The position numbers and the translations under genes were made by a program. This document shows positions 35,648 through 43,849 of a stretch of 64,000 nt of DNA, in pieces (position 1 is the first letter of the stretch; each line of letters starts with the position of its first letter). The notes under the pieces are model-generated. The model ran no database searches. It had not been told where the DNA came from and saw only the letters and a program-made list of their open reading frames with translations. The DNA comes from CAYNLK01 sp964398055 (lineage in GTDB: Bacteria > Chloroflexota > Anaerolineae > 4572-78 > J111). The stretch is from positions 124,001 to 188,000 of the forward strand of contig CAYNLK010000007.1 in the NCBI GenBank assembly GCA_964398055.1, in the 5' to 3' direction.

Positions 35648-35768
35648 AAGGGTCCGCTTCATTACTTTTGAACAAAAGCAATACTAACATACCATATGGG
35701 AATTGTCTAATCAATAGGAAATTGGTAGACCAGCTTGTGACAATCGCCCCATCGTGGAGGAGGCAACG

Positions 35769-36389
35769 TTGATCGTCAAACAGCTACCTGTTGGAATGAT
35801 TCAGGCGAACTGCTACCTGGCTGGCTGCGAGGAAACCGGCGCGGGCGTCATCATCGATCCCGGCGATGAGGCCGAACGCATCCTGGCCGAGGTCGAAGCC
35901 GCCGGCCTGACCATCAAATACATTCTGAACACCCACGCCCATTTTGACCACATTATGGCTAATGGTCCGCTGGCGGCGGCGTTGGGGGCGCCGCTGGCCT
36001 TGCATCCGCTCGACCTGCCCTTGCTCAGGCAAAATGGCGGCGCCGCCCTCTTTGGGTTGGAAGCTCCACCCAGCCCGGAGCCGGATTTACTGCTGGCCGA
36101 AGGCGATACGATTTCATTTGGCAATTACTCTCTGCAAGTCCTCTATACCCCCGGCCACACGCCGGGCCATGTCAGTTTTTATGAAGCCAGGGCCAAAATC
36201 ATCTTTGACGGCGACGTGCTCTTTGCCGATGGCATTGGCCGGACCGACTTACCCGGCGGCAGTTTTGAAACGTTGCTGCACAGCATCAACGAAAAGTTGA
36301 TGGTGCTGCCGGATGACACAACCGTCTGTTCGGGTCACGGCCCCATCACCACCATCGGCCGCGAGCGAGCCAGCAATCCCTGGTTGTGA
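35769..36389 (+). CDS. metallo-beta-lactamase-fold hydrolase (glyoxalase II-like)
   Basis: Cytoplasmic zinc hydrolase of 206 residues. The metal motif THAHFDH is at 55-61, then TPGHTPGHVSF and FDGDVLFADGIGRTDLPGG, and a final CSGHGP, the glyoxalase II-like set of YcbL-type proteins, which cleave thioesters such as S-lactoylglutathione analogues. GGAGGAGG five bases ahead marks TTG 35769 as the start; the longer frame from GTG 35754 would contain the ribosome site itself. It is convergent with the amino-sugar locus, three bases from its last gene. Confidence 0.87.
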   Translation: MIVKQLPVGMIQANCYLAGCEETGAGVIIDPGDEAERILAEVEAAGLTIKYILNTHAHFDHIMANGPLAAALGAPLALHPLDLPLLRQNGGAALFGLEAPPSPEPDLLLAEGDTISFGNYSLQVLYTPGHTPGHVSFYEARAKIIFDGDVLFADGIGRTDLPGGSFETLLHSINEKLMVLPDDTTVCSGHGPITTIGRERASNPWL

Positions 36390-36392
36390 GCA

Positions 36393-37442
36393 CTAACGGG
36401 TTTGGGTGATTTTCCGCAGCCCGCGCGGATGGTCGGGGTCATAATCCCGCACGTAGGCCAGGTGCATGGCCAGGAGTTGCCCGGGTATAATCGCCGTGAT
36501 TGGGGAGAGCCACTCCGGCACGGGGCGGGGCAGGGCCAGGGGAATGCGGGCCAGGGCCAGAGTCTCCGGCTCATCGCTGATGGCGACCACTTCGGCCTCA
36601 CGCTCTTTCAAGGTGCGAATGAACTCTTGAATTTCCGGCAAGATCACCCCTGACGGGGCAACGACGATGGCCGGAAAGCCGTGCTCGATCAGGGCCAGCG
36701 GGCCGTGCAGAAAGTCGGCGCTGCTGTAAGGCTCGGCGATAGTGTAGGTCAACTCCTTCAATTTCAGGGCCAACTCAAAGGCGGTGGCGTAATTGTAGCC
36801 CCGGCCGATCACGACACAATCCCGCATGTAACGATAGCGCTGGGCAATCTGGCCGATCTCTGGTTCCATCGTCAGGGTAGCGGCCACAATCTCAGGAATT
36901 TGCAGCAGGGCTGATTCCATCTGAGCGGCGTTGGCCAGGCTGGCGCTCAACAGGGCGATGGCTGCCAGTTGGCTGGTGTAGGTTTTGGTGGCGGCAATGG
37001 AACGCTCCTGGCCGGCTTGCTGGTCGATTACAAAATCAACGGTCTGCCCTAACTCGGAGTCCGGATCGTTGGTGATGGCCGCGGTCAGTGTTCCTTGTCG
37101 TCGCGCTTCGGCCAGCACGGCCACAATGTCCGGGCTTTGGCCGCTCTGGCTGATGCCCAACACCAGGGCATTGCCAAAACGGGGCGGCTGCTGGTAAATG
37201 GTAAAGAGGCTGGGCGTGGCCAGAGCGACCATCAACCCGTTGACTGCTCCCAGCAGATATTGGGCATAGCGACCGGCATTGTCGCTGGTGCCCCGGGCGG
37301 CGATGATGACGTAGCTGATGTTACGCTGTTTGATGGCTGCGGCCAATTGCCGGATTTTGGGCGTTTCTCGGGCTACCAACCGGCTCAATACGTCCGGTTG
37401 TTCGTGGATTTCTCGGAAGAGATAGGATTGTTGTACGCTCAT
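36393..37442 (-). CDS. double-SIS-domain sugar isomerase/deaminase (GlmS C-terminal/AgaS-like)
   Basis: Cytoplasmic 349-residue protein with two SIS domains, as in the isomerase half of GlmS and in amino-sugar deaminases. The opening SYLFREIHEQPDVL, then AARGTSDNAGRYAQYLL, GISQSGQSPDIVAVL, ERSIAATKTYTSQL and GRGYNYATAFELALKLKE are typical of this clan. It lacks the glutaminase domain, so it more likely deaminates an amino-sugar phosphate than makes one. Start choice: ATG 37442 with AGGTGAG ten bases upstream, rather than TTG 37466, which touches the stop of the GNAT gene. It is the last gene of the amino-sugar locus. Confidence 0.85.
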   Translation of the reverse strand: MSVQQSYLFREIHEQPDVLSRLVARETPKIRQLAAAIKQRNISYVIIAARGTSDNAGRYAQYLLGAVNGLMVALATPSLFTIYQQPPRFGNALVLGISQSGQSPDIVAVLAEARRQGTLTAAITNDPDSELGQTVDFVIDQQAGQERSIAATKTYTSQLAAIALLSASLANAAQMESALLQIPEIVAATLTMEPEIGQIAQRYRYMRDCVVIGRGYNYATAFELALKLKELTYTIAEPYSSADFLHGPLALIEHGFPAIVVAPSGVILPEIQEFIRTLKEREAEVVAISDEPETLALARIPLALPRPVPEWLSPITAIIPGQLLAMHLAYVRDYDPDHPRGLRKITQTR

Positions 37443-37466
37443 ATAGTTTATACTCACCTGTTTCAA

Positions 37467-37940
37467 TTATGGGGTCAACATACCCTGATAAATACCCGGA
37501 TCCGAATCTGCGATGACCACAGCGCCAACGGTTTTAGCATAGAACTCCACCGGCCCTACCCCGCCGATGATGGCGTAAGCATACCCCTGACCGGCCAGCG
37601 CGTGGAGACAGGCCAGCAGCAGCGCTTTGCCAATACCCCGGCCGCGTTGGTTGTTGCTGACCCCGGTTGGTCCGAAGAAGTTTTTACAGGTAGCGTCGTG
37701 GCAGGCAAAACCGGCCAGTTGGCCGTGCTCGATGGCAATGAAGCAAGCGATGGGCTGTTGGGCAAAAGCCACCTCACACTCGCTGGCCCAGCCCGGCTGA
37801 AAAGTCTGCGCCACCCAGTTGACCACAAGCCGCTTCTCCGCGGCCATCGCCCGCCGAATCTCAACTCCGGCGGCTCTTTGTTGGGCCAAAACCGGCTCCA
37901 GGTCAGGTAAGTTGTAGAGTTTAACGAGCATGTCGGTCAT
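37467..37940 (-). CDS. GNAT-family N-acetyltransferase
   Basis: A 157-residue acetyl-CoA-dependent transferase. The acetyl-CoA-binding motif A is visible as NNQRGRGIGKALLLACLHAL (about 105-124), followed by GYAYAIIGGVGPVEFYAKTVGA, a motif B-like segment. AAGGA lies eight bases before ATG 37940. It lies between GH20 and the SIS-domain gene and could act on a hexosamine phosphate, but this is only an inference from the neighbourhood. Confidence 0.83.
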   Translation of the reverse strand: MTDMLVKLYNLPDLEPVLAQQRAAGVEIRRAMAAEKRLVVNWVAQTFQPGWASECEVAFAQQPIACFIAIEHGQLAGFACHDATCKNFFGPTGVSNNQRGRGIGKALLLACLHALAGQGYAYAIIGGVGPVEFYAKTVGAVVIADSDPGIYQGMLTP

Positions 37941-37962
37941 TGGGTATTTCCTTTGTTAGCGA

Positions 37963-38044
37963 GTAGGAGATTAAGAGATTTGGAGATAGGGAGATCAGCG
38001 GCTAACAATCTCGAATCTCCTAATCTCCAATCCCCAATCTCCTA
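37963..38044. repeat. imperfect inverted repeat of GGAGATT-type words
   Basis: The spacer before the GNAT gene contains GGAGATTAAGAGATTTGG and similar words on one side and AATCTCCTAATCTCC words on the other, which pair as a long imperfect hairpin. It differs from the other palindromic repeats in the window. Confidence 0.6.
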
Positions 38045-39898
38045 ACTTCTATAATCCCACCTCATCTTTTCCAAACCAGCTCGGCTTTCCTCAAGCCCGC
38101 CGGGTCGATACCGGGCCAACCATATTTCGGAAAAGTCGGCCAGCAGGCTGTCGGCATCTTGGGCCAGTTGCCGGCGCAGGTCGCTATCCCGTTGATCCAA
38201 TGCCCAGATACCCCGCCGGCAAGCGTGCTTGAGCATGTCGGCAGCCCAGCCCAACTCACGTTTAAAAAGATCAGCTTCGGGGTGGTGGGGCTGGAGTTCG
38301 GGCAGCCGGGCGCTGGCTTGATCCAGGTAAGCCAGAGTCTCTTGGAGTTTGGCCTCGGTCAATCCGGTATGGGCGACAATCTCAGCCGGGTTTTCCTGCA
38401 AGAGCCGGAACAGAATGGAGTTATTGTGACTGGGCAAATCCATTTGGCTGTAGGCATTGCCCAAATCGTAAGCCGCCTTACCGGTGCGGCCGGTGAAGTC
38501 GCCAAAAGCGTAGCTGCTGACGGCTTGCGCCATATCCTGCTCCTGATTGGCCTGGTAAGCCCAGGCCAGGGCTGCGCCGTAAGCCAGGCCCAGATAACTG
38601 ACTGGCAACGGTTGCCAGTGACCGTTGTCGCCCCAATCGGTGATGAGGTAGCCGATCGCGCCGTGCCTGAGGCCGTTTTGAGCCGCATTGCGCAGATTCG
38701 CCAGGGCGTTGCCGGTGCGGCCGGCAATAGAGTTCCAACTGGAGGTGCCGGGACAGACATAAAATGGGATGCCTGAATCGGCCAATCTGGCCCCATGTTG
38801 GTCAAAGGGGTGGCCGGCTTCGTAGCCCCACTCCAGGGCAATAACGTCACGCGGTAGTTCAGCCACCAACTCCGGGTAGGCCATGACGATATCGCCCCAA
38901 AATTGCATGGTATGGCCGCGCCTTTTGACCTCCTGATAGATTTTGAGCAGGAACTCCAGGTAAACTCGGCCCTTGCCCCGTTCGGCCACCAACTCCCGGC
39001 TACGCCCGCAACCCAGATCGACGGTTTCATCACAACCCACGTTGAATTGGCGGCTGCTGAAGTGAGGCAATAGCTCGTCCATCAGGCTGCGGACCAGCTC
39101 CAAACTGCCGGGATCGGTGGGGCAGAGGGAGAACGGCTCCTCAAAATAGCCCCACTCCGGGTCGCCGGTATTGCAACCGTAGGGACATTCGGCCAGATGG
39201 CGATAGCGGTCGTGAACGAGCCAGCGGCGCATGTGCCCGAAGGTATTTTGATTGGGCACCAGCTCGATGAATCGCTCCCGGCAATAGGCGTCGAGGGCCA
39301 AAATCTCCTCCCCGGTCATGGGCGAGGCGTCGGCCCACACCGCCGGGTGATTTTGGTAGGCAAAGGTATGCTCGGTGTAGAGCTGAAGCTGGTTGATCTT
39401 CCAGGAGGCCAGTAGATCGACCAGGTTGAAGAGAGTGGTCATAGTGGGGACCTTGCCCCGGCTGATATCCAGCATCACCCCCCGGTTGGGAAAGTCGGGC
39501 CAGTCGCTAATCCGCAGCGCCGGTAAATGCCCCTGGCTTTGCTGCAATATTTGAATTAGCGTAATCACCCCGTAGTAGGCCCCGGCGGTCGAGCTGGCAA
39601 CAATGGACATAGTCTGCGAAGTGATGTTCAAGGTATAACCCTGCGGGTGATTGGTTGCAGCCGGCGCCAAACTGATGACCAGACCGACCCGGTCGCCGGG
39701 AATGGCGTTGCCGGCAACAATTTGCCAGCTCACTCCGGCGTATTTCCGGAGAGCTTGCTGCAGTCGCCGGGCGCTGAACCATAATTCCTGAGGAAAAGGG
39801 CTATCCAAAATGAGCAGTTTGCCATCTGTCAATGGGAGAATGTCTGCCTGGTAGGTCAGCCGGTGCGGTTGGGGTAACAACAACAGATTTTCGGTCAT
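38042..39898 (-). CDS. family 20 glycoside hydrolase (beta-N-acetylhexosaminidase), apparently cytoplasmic
   Basis: Hydrolyses terminal N-acetylhexosamines with substrate-assisted catalysis. The 618-residue protein has the GH20b N-terminal domain (about 1-120, with GYTLNI and AGAYYGVITLIQ) and the catalytic barrel (about 135-480), with DWPDFPNRGVMLDISRGKVP, PNQNTFGHM and the catalytic pair D290-E291 in NVGCDETVDLG. A helical tail follows. There is no signal peptide, which means it acts on oligosaccharides after import. It precedes the GNAT and SIS genes and follows the PIG-L deacetylase gene. Confidence 0.9.
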   Translation of the reverse strand: MTENLLLLPQPHRLTYQADILPLTDGKLLILDSPFPQELWFSARRLQQALRKYAGVSWQIVAGNAIPGDRVGLVISLAPAATNHPQGYTLNITSQTMSIVASSTAGAYYGVITLIQILQQSQGHLPALRISDWPDFPNRGVMLDISRGKVPTMTTLFNLVDLLASWKINQLQLYTEHTFAYQNHPAVWADASPMTGEEILALDAYCRERFIELVPNQNTFGHMRRWLVHDRYRHLAECPYGCNTGDPEWGYFEEPFSLCPTDPGSLELVRSLMDELLPHFSSRQFNVGCDETVDLGCGRSRELVAERGKGRVYLEFLLKIYQEVKRRGHTMQFWGDIVMAYPELVAELPRDVIALEWGYEAGHPFDQHGARLADSGIPFYVCPGTSSWNSIAGRTGNALANLRNAAQNGLRHGAIGYLITDWGDNGHWQPLPVSYLGLAYGAALAWAYQANQEQDMAQAVSSYAFGDFTGRTGKAAYDLGNAYSQMDLPSHNNSILFRLLQENPAEIVAHTGLTEAKLQETLAYLDQASARLPELQPHHPEADLFKRELGWAADMLKHACRRGIWALDQRDSDLRRQLAQDADSLLADFSEIWLARYRPGGLEESRAGLEKMRWDYRS

Positions 39899-39970
39899 AG
39901 TTTTTTGTTGAAGATTAGGCCGAGGTTGGATAATGGTTGTTGATTTTCCCCTTTGAAAGCCTCGTTAATT

Positions 39971-40834
39971 TTAACCATCCACCATAACTGATTTTAGCCG
40001 CCGATTGACATCCTCGGCAAATCGATTGAGGTAGCCTTGCACAAAAGCGCCAATATCCAGGCTTATATCGGCAATGAGCGGGGTTAGGTCCATCGCAAAG
40101 ACCAGCCCGGTAGTGACATCGGTCTGGTGGGAGGCATGGTAAGTGGCGTGGGCGCGGCGGCGGCCCATGGTGGCTAAATCGTACCGTTTGCCGCCGCTGA
40201 CCTGCGAGTCGAACAGGCCGACCAGGGCCATTTGCAGATTCTCCTGGGCCGAGCAATCAAAGGCCACTTTGTCCTCATCCAGCAGCCAATCCAAATCCCG
40301 CCAGACCTCGCAGCCGTACAGGCGGCGGGGCCGGTCCGTCTCTGGCAAACGGCGGATGGCTTCAATCACCTTGACGGCCACGCCGACATGGGTGGGGTGC
40401 TTGTCGGCCAGGTTGTGGGTATAGACGATTTCCGGGCGAGCTGTTTGCAGGATTTGAACCAGATCCTCAACCGGCTGTTGGTTGGCGCCATCTTTGACCG
40501 CGGCGCTGGGATAATCGAGCAGGATTTGGGCGGCGTACTCGCCGACGATGGCCGCTTTGCGCTGTTCCTTGTTGCGCACCGCCCACATCTGGTCGTCGCT
40601 GAAATCGCCGTAGATACCGGTGCGGGCCGAACCGCGGCCGTTGGTCACTACCACGCCGCTGAACCAGTAATCCTGGCGCTGAAAACATCGCAGAATGCCG
40701 TCGATGGCCATGATTTCCAGGTCGTCCTGGTGGGCGCCAATGGCCAGATGGGTCGTTCTGGCCAGGGCTTCAACCGCCGGCAGGCCATCCGGGACAAAAA
40801 TCTGAGCGGTCTCGAGCTTGAACTTGAACTTCAT
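39971..40834 (-). CDS. PIG-L family N-deacetylase
   Basis: Zinc-dependent deacetylase of 287 residues in the PIG-L/LmbE family, which removes the N-acetyl group from GlcNAc-containing molecules. The metal motif is AIGAHQDDLE (H35, D37, D38) and the third ligand is probably in YTHNLADKHPTHVGV. ATG 40834 follows AGAGAGG; the longer frame begins at GTG 40855 and includes that site. In this locus it could take the place of a NagA-type deacetylase, which is absent, acting on free or non-phosphorylated amino sugars. Confidence 0.88.
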   Translation of the reverse strand: MKFKFKLETAQIFVPDGLPAVEALARTTHLAIGAHQDDLEIMAIDGILRCFQRQDYWFSGVVVTNGRGSARTGIYGDFSDDQMWAVRNKEQRKAAIVGEYAAQILLDYPSAAVKDGANQQPVEDLVQILQTARPEIVYTHNLADKHPTHVGVAVKVIEAIRRLPETDRPRRLYGCEVWRDLDWLLDEDKVAFDCSAQENLQMALVGLFDSQVSGGKRYDLATMGRRRAHATYHASHQTDVTTGLVFAMDLTPLIADISLDIGAFVQGYLNRFAEDVNRRLKSVMVDG

Positions 40835-40879
40835 ACAATTTTCCCTCTCTTGCACAATGATCTACAACAAACTCTATTT

Positions 40880-41339
40880 AACCGCAAAGAACGCGAAGGA
40901 CGCAAAGATTAGAAATTCAATACCAATCGTTTAATGCCGTCTTTTAGTCGAACTACATTGAAATTGAGCAGTAATCCTAATTTACAGCTAGTTAATCGAA
41001 GATAAGTTATCACTTGGGCTTCGTGGATTGGGGCTATGGTCTCTACCGCTTTCAACTCGACCACTACTAAGCCTTCAACTAACAGGTCAACTCGGAAACC
41101 GGCGTCAAGGCGCACTTCCTTGTAGACCACTGGCAAAGGCTTCTGTCGTTCGAAAGCGATGCCGTGCTGAAACAATTCATATGCCAAACATTCCTCATAG
41201 GCTGACTCCAACAAACCCGGCCCCAAGTGGCGATGAACTTCGATAGCTGCTCCGATAATCTCTTTTGAAAGTGGATCCTCTCGCATCGTTGTCACCGAGT
41301 TGTAAAAAACTTCGCGTTCTTTGCGTCCTTTGCGGTTTG
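40880..41339. mobile_element. GxxExxY cassette bounded by inverted 28-bp repeats
   Basis: The segment starts with AACCGCAAAGAACGCGAAGG-type sequence (40880-40907) and ends with its inverted copy (about 41310-41338); the two differ at 4 of 28 positions. Between them is only the GxxExxY gene. The right end lies two bases from the stop of the ROK-like kinase gene. A solo copy of the repeat occurs at 49894-49921. It looks like an inserted unit within the amino-sugar operon. Confidence 0.6.
40909..41286 (-). CDS. GxxExxY protein
   Basis: Small 125-residue protein of the GxxExxY family, named for the motif in GPGLLESAYEECL. It has a probable PD-(D/E)xK-like core: LDAGFRVDLLVEG followed by VVVELKAVE and a helix HEAQVITYLRLT. 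The family function is not established; a nuclease-related role has been suggested by fold. The gene is enclosed by inverted repeats and separates the PIG-L gene from the kinase gene, so it is probably a passenger and not part of the sugar pathway. ATG 41286 preferred over GTG 41295. Confidence 0.88.
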   Translation of the reverse strand: MREDPLSKEIIGAAIEVHRHLGPGLLESAYEECLAYELFQHGIAFERQKPLPVVYKEVRLDAGFRVDLLVEGLVVVELKAVETIAPIHEAQVITYLRLTSCKLGLLLNFNVVRLKDGIKRLVLNF

Positions 41340-41340
41340 T

Positions 41341-42735
41341 CTAGCTTTTTATGGCCGGCAGGCTGGCCGCGGCAATCGATTGGCCCACCCGGCGACTCTT
41401 TTCATCGGGCAGTTGCAGGTTGATCCGGGCAGCCAACTCCGGAAACTCCGCTTGCAAAACCTCAACGGCCCCGGCCAGAATGAGCGAGCCTCCCTGCCCG
41501 GACGTCACCCGGCCCAAAATCAACACGTGTTTCAAGTCATAAAAATCGGCGTAATGAGCCACGGCGTAACCCAGATAGATGCCAATGCTCTGCCAGATTT
41601 GGACAGCTCCTGGCTCGCCAGCCTCCAACTTCTCCTGCACCAATTTGAGCTTCTCCGCATCGGTGAGACCGGCCGGAATGGCCATACCGACTTTGGGGGC
41701 CAGCCGGAAGACGCATTGCTGTGAAAAGTAGAGCGCGCCGCAGCCCCGGTCGCCCGACCATTCGTCAACCGGCGCGGCGGGACTGTAATCGACCGGGGCG
41801 AAGGCCAGCTCGTTCAGCCAGCCGGTGATGTGGCCGGCTCGATCCACGTAACCGGCCGCCTCACTGGAACCCAGCGCCAGCCCCAGAACGGCGTTATCCT
41901 CCAGCGACATCGAGCCGGCCAGGGCAGTCACATCGCCGTCATTGATCACCTCCAGCGGCACGCCAAACTCGTCCCGCAAGCGCAGAAACAGATGCCTGAT
42001 TTCGTCGAACCGTTCCGGCGGCACGCCCCGGAACAGCGAGGCGACCATTGGCCGGTTATTGACGTAGATGCCGGCCGAACTGCCGCCGATGGCGTCCAGC
42101 CGGGGCATTTTGGCGGCGGCCGTTTTCAGGGCGGCCAAAATCTCGCGATAATGGTACTGCGGGTCGGTTTGCTGGCGCGGCTGCCAGATAACCTCTTCAC
42201 TGTAGACCGCTTCACCGTTGACCACGGCCGAGACCTTGCGATCCGAGGCGCCCAGGTCAAAACCAATGCGGTAGCCGTCCAGATGCCGGCCCAGGGCCTG
42301 CCCACTTTCGCGGGCGGGGGGCACATCTTCGGGGGCCATAGGTACAACTGTAAAGGTTTTTTCGTAGACCTGCTCGCCCATAAAGTGGTAATCGAACCGC
42401 CGCGCCCCGGTAGGGGCGTAGGTCGCCTGGATGTGCCGGCCGACAGTGGTCGGCCCGCCGACGTACACTTTCCAGCCGCCCCGCTGCCACAATAAAAATT
42501 TGACCAGCCGTTCGGCATAGGTCAGGTTGGCCGCGGCCTGGGGATGGTCGTCGGGCCAGACGGTGGTTTCAAAGCGGGAGAGCGCGCCGTCGGCCCGTTC
42601 CAGCCCAAAGACCAGGGGAACGCCCGCGCCGGAGGCTTTGACCGCGTCCTGAAAGGCCCGGTTAGCCAACACCGCCGGCCGGAATTCGTTGTCGAGGGGC
42701 GGAACCAGTTTCGGCTTTACCAGTTTGAGCGACAT
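41341..42735 (-). CDS. ROK-like sugar kinase (ASKHA fold)
   Basis: A 464-residue protein with an actin-like ATPase core: phosphate-1 loop GFDLGASDRK (about 167-176) after an N-terminal region of about 160 residues, GGSSAGIYVNN, the catalytic-aspartate segment INDGDVTALAGSM, and a glycine-rich SSEAAGYVD adenosine region. The order fits ROK kinases, but the ROK zinc motif is absent and the N-terminal extension is unusual, so the substrate is uncertain; a hexosamine is a fair guess from context. The frame extends upstream to 42804 through a palindromic repeat; ATG 42735 with AAGGA upstream is the likely start. Confidence 0.72.
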   Translation of the reverse strand: MSLKLVKPKLVPPLDNEFRPAVLANRAFQDAVKASGAGVPLVFGLERADGALSRFETTVWPDDHPQAAANLTYAERLVKFLLWQRGGWKVYVGGPTTVGRHIQATYAPTGARRFDYHFMGEQVYEKTFTVVPMAPEDVPPARESGQALGRHLDGYRIGFDLGASDRKVSAVVNGEAVYSEEVIWQPRQQTDPQYHYREILAALKTAAAKMPRLDAIGGSSAGIYVNNRPMVASLFRGVPPERFDEIRHLFLRLRDEFGVPLEVINDGDVTALAGSMSLEDNAVLGLALGSSEAAGYVDRAGHITGWLNELAFAPVDYSPAAPVDEWSGDRGCGALYFSQQCVFRLAPKVGMAIPAGLTDAEKLKLVQEKLEAGEPGAVQIWQSIGIYLGYAVAHYADFYDLKHVLILGRVTSGQGGSLILAGAVEVLQAEFPELAARINLQLPDEKSRRVGQSIAAASLPAIKS

Positions 42736-42761
42736 AAAGTCATTTTCCTTCAGAATTTTAT

Positions 42762-42826
42762 CTACTCGTTCCCACGCTCCGCGTCCAGTTCTACTCGTTC
42801 CCAAACTTCAGTTTGGGAACGAGTAG
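42762..42826. repeat. CTCGTTCCCAAAC palindromic repeat, copy 1 (plus a half copy)
   Basis: A perfect 17-bp inverted repeat (42791-42807 with 42810-42826, CTACTCGTTCCCAAACT) with a 2-base centre, preceded by a related half copy CTACTCGTTCCCACGCTCCG at 42762. It lies in the spacer before the ROK-like kinase gene. Confidence 0.85.
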
Positions 42827-42850
42827 AAAATCAGTTGAAATGACATAATG

Positions 42851-43849
42851 CTAAGTCAGCGGCAATGTGACCGGCTGGCCCGCCGCGGCGGAGGCGTACA
42901 CTGCCAGGGCTATTTCCAATGCCTTGTAACCGTCCTCGCCGGTCACCGCCGGGGGGCGCTGCTCGCGGATGGCGGCCACAAACTCATCGACCATGCCCTG
43001 GTTGGCGTCGGAGCCCCAGTAGCTCCAATAATGGCTATTTTGCCGCTGGTTGTAAACGTTCAGGTTCTGGCTGAAGGCGTCGATGATAGTCAGGCCGCGC
43101 TCGCTGATCAGTTCCATGGTCAGGCCGCCCCAGGTGGGATAATTGAGCGGTTTGCTCCAGCTACAGTCGATGCTGGCGAAGACGCCGTTGGCGAAAGTCA
43201 GCATAATCAGGCCACCGGTTTCCACCTGAACCGTGCCGGCGTGGAGAATGTGGTTGGTTTGGGCGTAGACCTCCACTACTTCGCTGCCCAGGTACCAGCG
43301 TAACAGGTCGGCCAGGTGGACGGTGTGGTCCATCACCGCCCCGCCCCCGGCCAACTGCTTATCGACAAACCACTGGCGGTGTTTGATCGGCATCTGGCCC
43401 TGATTGGTGGTATTACAGGCGTAGATGTGGCCCAGGCGGCCATCATCGAGTTGGGCCTTGACCTCCAAGATAGGCGCGCTGAAACGCATCGGAAAAGCGG
43501 TCATGAGGATGACGCCGGCCTGCCGGCAGCTCTCGACCATGGCCCGGGCGTCGGCCAGGGTGGTGGCCAGGGGTTTTTCGCTGAGCACGTGCACCCCGGC
43601 CCGGGCGGCCAGCTCGACCAGCGGGCGGTGGTTGAGGTTTTCAGAGCAAACCAGCACGCCGTCGGGCTGCTCGGCCAGCATAGCTTCATAGGAAGGATAG
43701 AGCCGGGCGTCGAACAACCCGGCAAAATGACGGCCGCGAGCCTGATCCTCATCGGCCAGGCCGATCATCTCCACACCGGGGCTAGACCGCAGGTTGTGGA
43801 TGTAGGCTTCGGCGTGCAGGTGGGCAAAGCTCATTATTCCGATTTTCAT
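42851..43849 (-). CDS. Gfo/Idh/MocA family oxidoreductase
   Basis: NAD(P)-dependent sugar dehydrogenase of 332 residues. The N-terminal Rossmann part starts MKIGIMSFAHLHAEAY, with VLSEKPLATT as the EKP catalytic motif; the C-terminal alpha/beta domain has GGGAVMDHTVHLADLLRW. The usual GxGxxG is altered to GIMSFAH, as in some MviM-like members. Its ATG overlaps the end of the second Gfo/Idh gene by 4 bases. Within an amino-sugar locus it may oxidise or epimerise a sugar through a 3-keto intermediate, as known for some family members (inference). Confidence 0.9.
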   Translation of the reverse strand: MKIGIMSFAHLHAEAYIHNLRSSPGVEMIGLADEDQARGRHFAGLFDARLYPSYEAMLAEQPDGVLVCSENLNHRPLVELAARAGVHVLSEKPLATTLADARAMVESCRQAGVILMTAFPMRFSAPILEVKAQLDDGRLGHIYACNTTNQGQMPIKHRQWFVDKQLAGGGAVMDHTVHLADLLRWYLGSEVVEVYAQTNHILHAGTVQVETGGLIMLTFANGVFASIDCSWSKPLNYPTWGGLTMELISERGLTIIDAFSQNLNVYNQRQNSHYWSYWGSDANQGMVDEFVAAIREQRPPAVTGEDGYKALEIALAVYASAAAGQPVTLPLT

